A program made the translations under genes and the position numbers. Shown piece by piece: positions 16,602 through 27,400 of a stretch of DNA of 64,000 bases. This stretch comes from UBA1794 sp050946375 (lineage in GTDB: Bacteria > Bacteroidota > Bacteroidia > Bacteroidales > Bacteroidaceae), in contig JBMNUT010000005.1 of the NCBI GenBank assembly GCA_050946375.1, positions 1 to 64,000 on the forward strand, read 5' to 3'. A model generated the notes under the pieces. That model was not told the DNA's origin and did no database searches. It worked only from the letters and a program-made list of their open reading frames with translations. The first letter of the stretch is position 1. Each line of letters opens with the position of its first letter.

Positions 16602-18119
16602 TTAGCCCAATACCTCTATGGCTTTTTGTAGGCGTGCCAGCGTTTCCTCCTTGCCCAGCACGTTGGTTATTTCGAACATGTGCGGCCCGATTCCCTGCCC
16701 CACCAGAGCCAGTCGGAATGCGTTCATCACATCTCCCGTTTTGTAGCCTTTTTCTTCAATCCATTTCATGACCTCTTTCTCCTGGTTCTCCATCGAGAAA
16801 TCGTCCAACCCCTGCAGAAGGTCGTGTAACTCCTTCATTTGCTGGGCAGAATACTCCTTCCAGCGCTTTTGGCGCGTCTTCTCGTCGTACGTTTCCGGCG
16901 CCACGAAGAAGAACCGGCACAGCGGTACGAGCTCTTTGATGAAGTCCACCCGGCTTTTCATCAGCCCCGCCACGTGCTCGATGCGCTCCAACGGCTCGTG
17001 TATGCCTTCCGCTTCCAGCTCCGGAGCGAGGAGCCGTGCCGCTTCAGCGTTGTCCATGCGCAGGATGTATTCGTGGTTGAACCAGATGCACTTCTTGAAG
17101 TCGAACTTGGCCCCCGACTTGTTGCAGCGTTTCAGGTCGAACAGTTCGCAAAGCTCCTCCCGGCTCATGATTTCCCGGTCGTCGCCCGGATTCCAGCCCA
17201 GCAGCGCCAGGAAATTCACCACAGCGTCAGGCAGATAGCCTCGTTCGCGGAATCCCAGGCTCTGCTCGCCTGTCTTCGGGTCGGTCCAGGCCAGCGGGAA
17301 TACGGGGAATCCCATCCGGTCGCCGTCGCGCTTGCTGAGTTTGCCCTTTCCGTCGGGTTTCAGCAAGAGGGGCAGGTGGGCAAATTCCGGCATGCTGTCG
17401 GCCCATCCCAAAGCCCGGTAGAGCAACACGTGGAGCGGGGCGGACGGCAGCCATTCCTCGCCGCGGATTACGTGGGTGATTTCCATCAGATGGTCGTCCA
17501 CTATGTTGGCCAGGTGGTAAGTGGGCAGCTCGTCGGCCGATTTATACAACACCTTGTCGTCCAGTATCGTAGAGTTGATTACGACGTCTCCGCGTATCAG
17601 GTCGTGTACGTGTACCTCTTCGCCCGGTTCCACTTTGAAGCGCACGACGTACTTCGTGCCGTTTTCCATGAGCCGTTTCGTCTCTTCCTCGCCCAGGGTG
17701 AGCGAGTTTCTCATTTGCATGCGCGTTTGCGCGTCGTATTGGAAGTTGGGGATTTCCTTGCGTTTGGCCTCCAGTTCTTCGGGCGTGTCGAATGCCACAT
17801 AAGCCTTGCCGCTTTCGAGCAATTGCCTTGCATGTTTCTGGTAAATCTCCCGGCGCTCGCTCTGGCGATACGGGCCGTATTTTCCACCCCGCTGCGGGCT
17901 CTCGTCGAAGGTGATGCCTAACCATTCGAACGATTCGGCAATGTATTCCTCGGCTCCGGGCACGAAACGTCCCGAGTCCGTATCTTCAATGCGGAGTATC
18001 AGTTCCCCGTTGTTATGACGGGCAAAGAGATAATTGTATAGAGCGGTACGCACGCCCCCGATATGCAACGCGCCCGTAGGGCTGGGAGCGAAGCGTACTC
18101 TTGTTTTGCGTTGGGTCAT
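16602..18119 (-). CDS. gltX: Glutamyl-tRNA synthetase
   Basis: 505 aa class I aminoacyl-tRNA synthetase. The HIGH-type motif is at 9-22 (RFAPSPTGALHIGG), the KMSKS-type motif is KLSKRDGD starting at Lys260, and the glutamate-binding region and helical anticodon-binding C-terminus are of normal length. It charges tRNA(Glu) (and in many bacteria tRNA(Gln)) with glutamate. A consensus -7 box lies 29 bp upstream on the minus strand. It is the first gene of a minus-strand pair with waaA. Confidence 0.97.
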   Translation of the reverse strand: MTQRKTRVRFAPSPTGALHIGGVRTALYNYLFARHNNGELILRIEDTDSGRFVPGAEEYIAESFEWLGITFDESPQRGGKYGPYRQSERREIYQKHARQLLESGKAYVAFDTPEELEAKRKEIPNFQYDAQTRMQMRNSLTLGEEETKRLMENGTKYVVRFKVEPGEEVHVHDLIRGDVVINSTILDDKVLYKSADELPTYHLANIVDDHLMEITHVIRGEEWLPSAPLHVLLYRALGWADSMPEFAHLPLLLKPDGKGKLSKRDGDRMGFPVFPLAWTDPKTGEQSLGFRERGYLPDAVVNFLALLGWNPGDDREIMSREELCELFDLKRCNKSGAKFDFKKCIWFNHEYILRMDNAEAARLLAPELEAEGIHEPLERIEHVAGLMKSRVDFIKELVPLCRFFFVAPETYDEKTRQKRWKEYSAQQMKELHDLLQGLDDFSMENQEKEVMKWIEEKGYKTGDVMNAFRLALVGQGIGPHMFEITNVLGKEETLARLQKAIEVLG

Positions 18120-18147
18120 ATTGAACGTTAAATTAAGAAAAGTGCCG

Positions 18148-18155
18148 CAAAGTTA
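18148..18155 (-). promoter_or_regulatory. -7 promoter box for gltX
   Basis: Read on the minus strand, TAACTTTG matches TAnnTTTG. The -33 TTTG is not evident. The start codon is 28 nt downstream. Confidence 0.6.
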
Positions 18156-18237
18156 CGCCTTTTTTCTCAGAAAACGTTTTTTTCTTTCCTGAATCCCTGG
18201 CTTTTTCGTAATTTTCGCCCGCAAAGTTGAACAACCT

Positions 18238-20394
18238 ATGAAAACTTCCCAGATTACACGTACTCTTACCGCCTCGAAATGGGCTGTTCCTTCGTTGGCT
18301 TTCCTGGTGGCTATCGTGCTGATTGTATGGTTCATGCCGCGTGAGGAGAAGTTCAATTACCAGTTTGAGACAGGCAAGCCCTGGAAATACGGCCTGCTGA
18401 CGGCGCCCTACGATTTCCCCATCTACAAGGACGCCGAGGTTGTGGCGCAGGAGCGGGACAGTCTGATGGCTTATTACCGCCCTTATGTCGCAGTCGACGA
18501 CCACTTGGTCGAAGTGATGCTCTCCCGCTTGCGCAGCGACTATTCCGGCCGGCTCAAAGACCGCCTGCCCGAGGCCTGGCGCCCCCATGTCGAGCGTCTG
18601 TTGGCGGCCATCTATCAGGCCGGAGTGATGGACTCCGAGCTCTATAACAGCCTGAATCAGGAGAATGTGCAGGAAATCATGTTCATGCGCAGCAACACCG
18701 CCACGCCGGTCTCCCTCGCTTCGGTCTATACCCCCAAGAGCGCTTACAGCCTGCTGCTGAACCAAGATACGGTAAACTACCCCCTTGCGCGCCTCCAGCA
18801 GTGCGATCTTAACCTCTATCTGGAGCCCAATCTGACGTACGATACCCTCAAGTCCGACGACGCCCGGGAAGACTTGATGCTCTCCGTCTCCTCGGCCAGC
18901 GGAATGGTGCAGGCCGGGCAGAAAATCATCGACCGTGGCGAAATCGTATCCCCCCAGACGTACGTGATTCTGGAGTCCTTCCGCCAAGCCTCCCTGGCGC
19001 GCACCAGCGACCGCACCGGGCATATCTTCATCTGGACGGGGCAGGCGCTGTACGTAGTGATTGTCTTCAGCTGTTTTGCCCTCTATCTGTTCGTCTACCG
19101 ACGGGAATATTTCGAGCAGCGTAACGCCCTGTTGCTCATGATTTTCCTCATCGTCTCCTATACGGTGGCGACGTACCTGCTCGTGCGCTTTAATGTGCTG
19201 AATGTCTACATCGTCCCCTACGCCATGATACCCATTGTCGTACACGCCCTTCTGGAGTCGCGTACGGCTTTCGTGACGCACGTCGTGACCGTGTTGCTCA
19301 GTTCCATCGCCCTGCATTTCATCTACGAATTTGTCCTTTTCCAGCTCGTGGCGGGCATGGTGGCGGCCTACAGTCTGCGCGAACTTACGCAGCGTTCCCA
19401 GCTTTACCGCGTAGCCGTACTCGTGACGCTCACCTACTCCCTGGCCAATGTCAGTCTGGAACTGATGCACCGCAACGAGATTTCGGCCATCAACCTCAAC
19501 CTTTATCTTAGTTTCCTGATAAACGGCATTTTCCTGCTCTTCTCCTACCCGTTGCTTTTCGCCATGGAGAAAGCCTTTGGCTTTACCTCCAACGTGACGT
19601 TGATTGAGCTTTCCAACACGAGCAACAAGCTCCTGCGCCGTCTTTCGGAAGAGGCGCCCGGCACTTTCCAGCACACCGTTCAGGTCAGCAACCTGGCCGC
19701 CGCCGCGGCCACCCGCATCGGGGCCAACGTGCAGCTCGTGCGTACCGGAGCGCTCTACCACGATATCGGGAAGCTCAATAACCCCATTTTCTTCACCGAG
19801 AACCAGGGCGGGCTGAACCCCCATGCCCAGCTTTCTTATGAGCAGGGCGCGAAAGTCGTCATCGACCACGTGCGCGACGGACTCAAGATAGCCGATCAGT
19901 ACGGTTTGCCCAAGGTAATCAAGGACTTCATCGTCACCCACCACGGGAAGGGCACGGCCAAGTATTTCCTGGTGTCGTGGAAAAACGAGCATCCCGGGCA
20001 GGAGCCTGATTTGGAGCGCTTTTCCTATCCCGGTCCGAATCCCTTCACGCGCGAGACGGCCCTGCTCATGATGGCCGACGGCGTAGAGGCTGCGTCGCGT
20101 AGTCTGCCCGAATATACCGACGAGGCCATCTCCTCTTTGGTCGACCGCATCATCGACGGGCAGGTGGCTGCGGGGTTCTTCAACGATTGTCCCCTTACCT
20201 TCCGCGATATCAGTCAGATAAAAGCCGTTTTCCGCGACCGTCTGAAGAGTGTCTACCATCCCCGCGTCAGCTATCCCGAGGAGAAGAAGGCGGCGCCCGC
20301 TCCGGCTGTTTCCGCGGAGGAGAAGCCTGCACTGCCGGCCGCGCCGCAGCCTGCGCCTGAGACTGAGGCATCCGCCTCAAAGAGTGAGGCATAG
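18238..20394 (+). CDS. PgpH-like cyclic-di-AMP phosphodiesterase (7TM-HD family)
   Basis: 718 aa. One N-terminal membrane helix (about 15-32) is followed by an extracytoplasmic 7TMR-HD domain to about 265, a block of seven membrane helices (about 270-460), and a cytoplasmic HD domain. The metal site includes His508-Asp509 in YHDIGKLNNP, plus HHGKGTAKYF later. In Gram-positive relatives this architecture (PgpH) hydrolyses c-di-AMP; in Bacteroidota the same role is inferred from family. The last 38 residues are an Ala/Pro/Glu-rich tail not needed for the fold. Transcribed divergently from gltX. A near-consensus TAATTTTC at 18209-18216 may be its promoter. Confidence 0.88.
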   Translation: MKTSQITRTLTASKWAVPSLAFLVAIVLIVWFMPREEKFNYQFETGKPWKYGLLTAPYDFPIYKDAEVVAQERDSLMAYYRPYVAVDDHLVEVMLSRLRSDYSGRLKDRLPEAWRPHVERLLAAIYQAGVMDSELYNSLNQENVQEIMFMRSNTATPVSLASVYTPKSAYSLLLNQDTVNYPLARLQQCDLNLYLEPNLTYDTLKSDDAREDLMLSVSSASGMVQAGQKIIDRGEIVSPQTYVILESFRQASLARTSDRTGHIFIWTGQALYVVIVFSCFALYLFVYRREYFEQRNALLLMIFLIVSYTVATYLLVRFNVLNVYIVPYAMIPIVVHALLESRTAFVTHVVTVLLSSIALHFIYEFVLFQLVAGMVAAYSLRELTQRSQLYRVAVLVTLTYSLANVSLELMHRNEISAINLNLYLSFLINGIFLLFSYPLLFAMEKAFGFTSNVTLIELSNTSNKLLRRLSEEAPGTFQHTVQVSNLAAAAATRIGANVQLVRTGALYHDIGKLNNPIFFTENQGGLNPHAQLSYEQGAKVVIDHVRDGLKIADQYGLPKVIKDFIVTHHGKGTAKYFLVSWKNEHPGQEPDLERFSYPGPNPFTRETALLMMADGVEAASRSLPEYTDEAISSLVDRIIDGQVAAGFFNDCPLTFRDISQIKAVFRDRLKSVYHPRVSYPEEKKAAPAPAVSAEEKPALPAAPQPAPETEASASKSEA

Positions 20395-20416
20395 ATTGCC
20401 GGAAAAGAAGCAGCAC
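20395..20416 (+). repeat. Single 22-bp repeat unit after pgpH-like gene
   Basis: The core GCCGGAAAAGAAGCAGCAC, starting directly after the stop codon, matches units at 63822-63865 closely. It abuts the terminator at 20427. Confidence 0.55.
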
Positions 20417-20426
20417 TTTATTGAAT

Positions 20427-20466
20427 GAGGGTGTGTCAAAACGTTCAGTTTTGGCTCACCCTCTTA
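20427..20466 (+). terminator. Intrinsic terminator after the PgpH-like gene
   Basis: GAGGGTG and the adjoining TCAAAAC pair with GTTTTGG and CACCCTC across a 5-nt loop (one internal mismatch), followed by a T-containing tail. Confidence 0.7.
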
Positions 20467-20469
20467 TTA

Positions 20470-21360
20470 TGACACACCGCCTTTTTGGTAGGTTCGCATG
20501 TGTGCGGACAATAGGGCGGGGCCGTTTCCCGCTGGTCTGCCGCAGGCGGACGGGGCAGGGGACGATAGGGGCAAAGACGGGGCAGGGAGCGTCGGAAAGC
20601 AGCCCGTGAGTGTTCCGAAAGTCGCTTTCTTTGTTTCTCATTACTCTTGTTGGGTTTGTCGGCAGAAGGCTTTTCGGAAGAGGCCGTTCCGCACTCCGAT
20701 GGGGGAAAACAATTCGTTTTTAGGTCAGTGTGAATGCTTTTCTGTTCCGTTTGAACCGTAGATTTCCCCTCTGTATGCGATTCTGGTATTTATTAACGCG
20801 GCCTGTGCGCACAATTCGGGCTTGTTTCATTTCCGTTTCATCTCCGTTTTATTCTTGTTTCGAGTCGATTTTCCTCGTTTTGAGGCTTAAAAGTATGTTT
20901 TTGAACAGGATTTTCCGGTATTCTTAACCGACAAGTCGGCGGAGGATAGGCATTTGCTTTTTTAACACAACAGTGTTTAATCGAAAAACTAAAGAAGCGT
21001 GAATATTTTGCGAGTTTAATATGAGAAATGACAACTAACTTCTTTTCTTTTAGCTCCGTTTTAGCACTTTTCGGCCGGTTTTTTGCTCGAAAATAGCCCC
21101 TCGTAAACCGCCTTTTCGGGCAACTCGAAAGCGCATTTTCAGGGGCTTTTCCGGAGAGTCTTTCATGTGCCTCTCGATGTTCTGAAAGTCTTTGTTTATC
21201 GGGCTTTACGCGATTTCTTGCCCGACGGAATCCGTTTCCGGAAAGCGTCTTCCTGGGACGGTCGGGGCGAAGTGCTTTCGGACCCTTTCTCCGGTTCGCC
21301 CTGCACGCCCGGAATATGTTTTGCGGCAAGTCCCTAAAATTTTTCACGAAAAAGTCTCCT
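20470..21360. other. Gene-less stretch with decayed repeat-like fragments
   Basis: About 900 bp with no convincing gene. A 169-codon minus-strand frame (20838-21347) is very basic, has no recognisable domain and was rejected. Fragments such as TTTTCCGGAGAGTC (near 21147) and TTTCCGGAAAGCGTC (near 21234) look like decayed 22-bp repeat units. No RNA gene was recognised. Confidence 0.5.
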
Positions 21361-21365
21361 ATTAT

Positions 21366-21398
21366 TTTGCTTGTCTTGTGTTTTTTGACTTATCTTTG
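21366..21398 (+). promoter_or_regulatory. Promoter of the FAS1/SusCD operon
   Basis: TTTG (21366-21369), 21 nt, then TATCTTTG (21391-21398). The first start codon is at 21498, giving a leader of about 90 nt. No other promoter match was noticed inside the seven-gene run. Confidence 0.7.
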
Positions 21399-21497
21399 CA
21401 ACACGTACTCTAAAAAGGGGACGTTGTGCCCTGACATTTGTGCGGAAAAAATCGAGAACAAATAAAACTAAATTACTAATTCATAACTAATAAGCGA

Positions 21498-24398
21498 ATG
21501 AAAACAAGATTGTGCTGTTTGTGCTCTAACTTGGCGTTCGGTCTTTTTCTTATGGTCGGTACCGGTATGCTGGTATCTTCGTGTAAGAGCGACTTGGACG
21601 AGTTGCTGGAAGACGGCACCTCGCCGGAATGGTTGGGTTCGAGCATTTATTCCACGTTGCAAGAACGGGGGAATTTTAACTACACGTTACGCTTGATCAA
21701 CGACATGCCCGGTTATGCTTCTATCCTCTCGCGGACGGGTAGCCGTACTGTCTTCGTGGCAAACGACGATGCTTGGGAACGTTTCTTCCGGGGCGAATCG
21801 TATAACCCGTGGTTGAACCCCGGTGAGACCATGACGTACGAAGACCTTACGCAGGCACAGAAGCAGTGGATCATGAACAACTCGATGATCAATGCAGCTT
21901 ACCTGATTGAGCGCCTCTCTACGACCTCTTCCAACGGTTCTTTCTCCGAGGGGCAGGCTATGCGCCGTGAGGCATTTACTTCGCAAGAAGATACCACGAA
22001 AATCTACTACGGAGACCAGATTACGAACAAGCTCTCCGGTTTGAGAACTCAGAACACGCATTGGGACAACATCCTCAACACGGAAGATACACTCCACCTC
22101 GGCTATGCGCGCAACGATGAAGTTCTTATGGTGCACTTCACCGACGATCTGCGTGAGAACAAAGGCATAACCGATTTGGATATGAGCTACATCGTGGGTG
22201 GAAAAGGCACGGAAAACGCAACGGATGCCTATGCTGATGATTTGACGAACCGTCCCTGGGCTTCTGATGAGGAGCGCGAAAATCGTACCTATATATATAC
22301 GGATCCCGTTATCGAGCAGGACATCACCTGTCAGAACGGATACATCCACGTGTTGGGCGACGTGCTCGTTCCGCCTTCCAATATGGCCGACGAACTGGAG
22401 AAGCAGGAAGACTGCTCGATTTTCTCCAGCTTCCTGGACCGCTACACCATGCCGGTCGTAATCGGTCGTACGTCCAACGGCAAGAACATCTATCGTAAGG
22501 TGTACTTCGCTGCCAGTGGTTCGTATGACGGCTCCAACTACGAAAACGCAGGTTCTACCGGTCTGTCGCGCGACTCCAGTGACAACGAAATGGCAACGCT
22601 TGCTTTCGACCCGACGTGGCACCACAATACTTATTCTACTGAAACCTATCAGCAGAACATGGCAGCCATGTTTGTTCCGACCAACGAGGCTCTTACCGAA
22701 TGGTGGAACAGTTCTACCGGTCAGCTGGTCATGAACGGCATGTCGGACTGGAGTGAAGTGGAAAACAGCTTGCTCCGCGTGCTGATCAACGTACACATGA
22801 AAACGAGCTTCACCAACAGCTTGCCTTCCAACTTCTCCCGCATCCTGAACGACGGTAACCGCGAGCAGGGAATCACCGAGAGCGATGTGGTACGCACGAT
22901 CTTGGCAAACAACGGCGTAATCTATGTAGTAAATAAGGTATATACGCCCGACTCTTATATTTCCGTTATGGCTCCGCTTCACAACGTGGCAGAATTGACC
23001 GTAATGCAGCGCGCCGTAACCTGCACCGACCAGACGACTTACATCCCGGACGGATACGGAACGTATCTGAACTCCATGGAAAGTACGTTTACCTTCCTCA
23101 TTCCGGAAAACAGCGCTCTGATCGATTATCGTGATCCTATTTATTGGAATGCCGCTTGGGCTACCGGCGACTATCGTCAGATCAGCTTCGAGTATAACAC
23201 GACTTCTACGTGGTCATCTTCTACCGGAACACGTTTCAACGTAGGTGCTACCTATCAGGATGTGACCGACGCTACTTCGCAGTCCGGTACTATTGAGGGT
23301 ACCAAGGGTATGAACCTGCTGAAGGATATTCTGGAGAACAGCATTATCGTGATGGACAACAACAGCGCTCAGTCGGAATGGACCTCCGGAAACGGCGGCT
23401 ACTACCAGACGAAGGGCGGTGCTATGGTATACATCGATCGTTTTGCTGAAGGTGGCCATGTATATGGTGGTGGTAACACGGACCGCGCTTCCGGCGAATA
23501 TGATCCGGCTACGGTAACCGTCTTCTACAACCAGTCGGCTTACAACTTGAACGGTATGACCGGTTCTGACGGTAACGGTGTTTCCCTCCAGCTCGACAAG
23601 GTGGTACAGCCTTCGCGCACGAGCGTGTTGGATGCTTTGCAGCAGCACGATGAGTTCAGCGAGTTCTATAATTTGCTGACCGGTCTGGATGAAGTACTGG
23701 CTACCTACGAAGATGCTACGGAAGACCCCGGTCTTGACGACGAAGAGGGCGACGGTTCTGAAACGGGAACCGGTATGTCTACCTTCCTTACGGCTGTGAA
23801 TACCAATGCGGATACAGCTCGTCTGTATAATCCTGTTTATAATTACACTGGAACTTCCACGTACACCAAGTCGCCTGTAATCAACTTCTTGGGTAACTAC
23901 AACTACACGTTGTATGTTCCGACCAATGAAGCTATGGCTGAGGCTTATGCACAAGGTCTTCCTCACTGGAGTGACCTGACTGTTCCGGGAATGACCGACG
24001 GACAACAACGTGAGATCTGCCGCAAGATCATGAACTTCATCCGTACGCACTTCCAGGATACTTCTATTCCTACCAACGGTAATGCCGGCTACTACAAATC
24101 GCAGTCGTTCAACTCGGCAGAAGGTGTGTTCTATGAACTGTATTTCGATCCGGCAGCTGGTGAGGTGTACACCCGCGAGCAACCCAGCGAAAGAGCTCAT
24201 CTGGTAGACCCCACCACCAAGGTGCCTGCACGCGAAAACCTTTCGAACATCATTTCGCGCGATTATCGCTTCAGTGCTGCAGCTACGAGCGATGCTGCTA
24301 CGATTTCTTCTTCTGCACACGTGTTGATTCACGCCATCGATGCTCCCTTGTTCATCAGTGCGTTGGACAACAATGGAATCAGAGAACAATTTGAATAA
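21498..24398 (+). CDS. Fasciclin (FAS1) multidomain lipoprotein
   Basis: 966 aa with a lipoprotein signal ending LVSSC (Cys29). Several FAS1-type units can be traced: about 60-300 (RTVFVANDDAW then a closing YIHVLGDVLVPP), about 310-480 (AAMFVPTNEALTEWW, GVIYVVNKVY), about 490-690 (FTFLIPENSALIDY), and about 770-960 (YTLYVPTNEAMAEAY, HVLIHAIDAPLF). An acidic linker (DDEEGDGSE) lies near 750. FAS1 domains mediate adhesion or binding to proteins, glycans or small ligands. As first gene of the FAS1/SusCD operon it is likely a surface-exposed partner of the SusC/SusD pair 19 bp downstream. The ligand is unknown. Codon choice is strongly biased (CGT, GGT, AAC, TAC), suggesting high expression. Confidence 0.85.
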   Translation: MKTRLCCLCSNLAFGLFLMVGTGMLVSSCKSDLDELLEDGTSPEWLGSSIYSTLQERGNFNYTLRLINDMPGYASILSRTGSRTVFVANDDAWERFFRGESYNPWLNPGETMTYEDLTQAQKQWIMNNSMINAAYLIERLSTTSSNGSFSEGQAMRREAFTSQEDTTKIYYGDQITNKLSGLRTQNTHWDNILNTEDTLHLGYARNDEVLMVHFTDDLRENKGITDLDMSYIVGGKGTENATDAYADDLTNRPWASDEERENRTYIYTDPVIEQDITCQNGYIHVLGDVLVPPSNMADELEKQEDCSIFSSFLDRYTMPVVIGRTSNGKNIYRKVYFAASGSYDGSNYENAGSTGLSRDSSDNEMATLAFDPTWHHNTYSTETYQQNMAAMFVPTNEALTEWWNSSTGQLVMNGMSDWSEVENSLLRVLINVHMKTSFTNSLPSNFSRILNDGNREQGITESDVVRTILANNGVIYVVNKVYTPDSYISVMAPLHNVAELTVMQRAVTCTDQTTYIPDGYGTYLNSMESTFTFLIPENSALIDYRDPIYWNAAWATGDYRQISFEYNTTSTWSSSTGTRFNVGATYQDVTDATSQSGTIEGTKGMNLLKDILENSIIVMDNNSAQSEWTSGNGGYYQTKGGAMVYIDRFAEGGHVYGGGNTDRASGEYDPATVTVFYNQSAYNLNGMTGSDGNGVSLQLDKVVQPSRTSVLDALQQHDEFSEFYNLLTGLDEVLATYEDATEDPGLDDEEGDGSETGTGMSTFLTAVNTNADTARLYNPVYNYTGTSTYTKSPVINFLGNYNYTLYVPTNEAMAEAYAQGLPHWSDLTVPGMTDGQQREICRKIMNFIRTHFQDTSIPTNGNAGYYKSQSFNSAEGVFYELYFDPAAGEVYTREQPSERAHLVDPTTKVPARENLSNIISRDYRFSAAATSDAATISSSAHVLIHAIDAPLFISALDNNGIREQFE

Positions 24399-24417
24399 TA
24401 AATAGGATTATATAATT

Positions 24418-27400
24418 ATGAAAGAACGACTGAAATACATATTGCTTTTTGCAATATTCTGTAGCTCGCAGTTATTACTCTGGGCCCAGGACGACGCGGC
24501 AGACAATATGGTGCGCGGTACCGTGACATCGAAAGCCGACGGCCTACCCATGATGCAAGTAAACGTAACGGAGGTGGATGCGAACAACCGTATCTTCTCT
24601 GCTACAGTGACCGATATGAACGGTGAGTTCTCCATGAAAATCAAAAACCCGAAGAATTCCCTGCAATTCAAATATATCGGATATAAGACCGTGACTCGGG
24701 GTATGAGCTCAGGCGAACGTGTCTTCAACATCGAAATGGAAGAAGACAACATGCTGGAGACCGTCTCGATTACTGCAAAACGTACCTCCAACACGGGTGC
24801 GCTCGACATTCCCGAACGGGAAATCTCTATGGCGGTGCAGAAAATCAGTACCAAGGAATTTGAAGGTATTTCTGCTGCATCTATCGATGAAATGTTGCAA
24901 GGACGTATCGCCGGTCTTGATATTCTGTCCAACTCCGGTGACTTGGGTAGCGGTATGAACATGCGCTTGCGTGGTGTATCTACCTTGAGCGGTAACACGC
25001 AGCCTTTGATCGTGGTCGATGGTATCGTGTTCGAAACGAACTCTACGACCGACCTCGACTTTGCTACGGCTACGGAAGACCAATATGCTGAATTGCTGCA
25101 AATCAGCCCGGACGATATCGAAACCATTACGGTATTGAAGGATGCTGCCGCTACGGCTATCTGGGGTTCCAGAGGTTCTAACGGTGTATTGCAGTTTACG
25201 ACGAAGAAAGGTGTACGTGGTAAAACACGTGTTCAATACACCTATCGTTACTCCGGTAAATGGCAGCCGAAGGGATATGACCTCCTGAACGGTGACCAAT
25301 ATACAATGTATATGAAAGAGGCATACTTCAATGCCGCTTACGATGCTGCCGCTGCCGACGTGCCTGAAATTTCTTACCTCCCGCTGAACCAGTTCGGATA
25401 TGCCAACGAGTTTGACGATAATACCGACTGGGTAGACGAAATCAAACAGTACGGTCAGACGCACGACCACTATGTAACGGTAACCGGTGGTGGTGAAAAA
25501 GCGCGTTTCCGTATATCCGGTGGTTACTACGATGAAAAAGGTACCATCATCGAGCAGAACTATACGCGTTATTCTTCTCGTATGAACTTGGACTACTTCG
25601 TATCCGACCGTTTGAAATTTACGACTGAGTTCTCGTTCACATTCTCCGACAACAAGGAAAATGCGGACGACCTGATGAACATTGCCCTGCGCAAGATGCC
25701 TAACCTCTCTATCTATCGTGAGGATGCAAACGGCAACGACACGCACGACTACTTCACTTATCCTGCCTACAATTCGGAAGTTACCGGTATCTATGCTACG
25801 AGCGACATCGGTAGCCAGGACGGTCTGGTGAACCCCATTGCTTCTGCACATTTGGCGTACAACAACTCGCAGACATACCGTATCATCCCGACCTTCCGTA
25901 TTCAGTATGACTTCCTGGATCCGACCAAGACGCGTCTGTTGTATAAGGGTTACATCTCGTTCGACGTGAACAACAGCAGCAGCGACTCCTACTATCCGAA
26001 AGAACTCTCTTCCGGTACGGTTTGGTACGACCAGGCACAGACCGGTACGTATAATGAGAACAAGAGCCTCGGTGTGGCTATGGAACATGCGTTGACATTC
26101 ACTCCGAAGTTCGCCAACGACGACCACTCTCTGATGCTGTATGCGGCCTTGCAGATGAACTGGGGTAACAGCTCCGGACAGACCATCGGTTCCGACCGTC
26201 TGCCTTCGGGCATCACTTCCCCGTCTACGGGTACGTATCTGAGCAACTTGGCTTCCGGTCCGGGACGCTGGCGCAGCATGGCATGGGTAGGTACAATCCA
26301 CTATGCTTATCAAAGCCGCTATATGGTTGACTTCGTGATCCGTCGTGAAGGTTCGACCAAGTTCGGTAGCGATAACAAGTTCGGTAACTTCCCCGGTATA
26401 TCTGCACGTTGGAACCTCTCCGACGAGTCGTTCATGGATTGGTCCGACAGCTGGTTGAACATGTTCTCTATCCGTCCCAGCTGGGGTGTCTCGGGTAATG
26501 CGCCCAGCAGCGAATACCTTTATTATAGCCGCTACAACCAGAACAACGGTTACATCAATACTTCCGGTTTGTCTCCTGCCAACGTACAGATGACCCGTCT
26601 GAAATGGGAAAAGACTTCGCAGTGGAACATCGGTTCGGATATCGAATTGTTTAACGGCAAACTGGCCGGTGACTTCAACTACTACCACAGCTTGACGACC
26701 GACCTGCGCGTAAACCTCTCCGTACCGACCTCATCCGGTTTCACGACGTATGAGAACTGGAACTCCGGTGAAATCCTCAACCGTGGTTGGGAAGTCAACT
26801 TGAATGCATACGACCTCCTGAAGTTCGGTGACTTCTCGGTAGACTTCAACTTCAACATCGCAAACAACATCAATACCATCGAGTTCCTGGATGAGTCCGT
26901 ATTGGCCAGCTACAACTCCGAATATGGTTACAGCAACGGCGAATACCTCTCCCGTATCCAGCTGCACAACGCCTTCGGTTCTATCTACGGTTTCCGTTAC
27001 AAAGGCGTTTACCAGTACAACTATTCTTATAAGAACAGTGAGAACGTAGGTCGTCGCGACCAGGGTTACGCCGGCGAGCCGGTTGCACGCGATGCTGCAG
27101 GCAACGTAATCTACGACGAGAGCGGTGCTCCGAAGCACATGGTATTCCACTTCGGCGATGCCAACCAGTATACCTTCGCCGGTGGTGATGCTATCTACGA
27201 GGATATCAACCACGATGGTAACATCGACGCACTCGATATCGTTTACCTTGGTAACTCTAACCCGGACTTCAACGGTGGTTTCGGTGTTAAGTTCAAATAT
27301 AAGAGATTGTCGCTGAATATCTTCAGTAACTTCCGTTATGGTAACAAGATTGTCAACACGGCCCGCCTGAACCTGGAGAGCATGCGCGACGGTAACAACC

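Noticed and set aside
18133..20259. 708-codon minus-strand frame opposite the PgpH-like gene
   Set aside because: Antisense shadow of a clear gene; its product has no recognisable domain.
20838..21347. 169-codon minus-strand gene
   Set aside because: Very basic, no recognisable domain, no ribosome site, and composed of intergenic repeat-like DNA.
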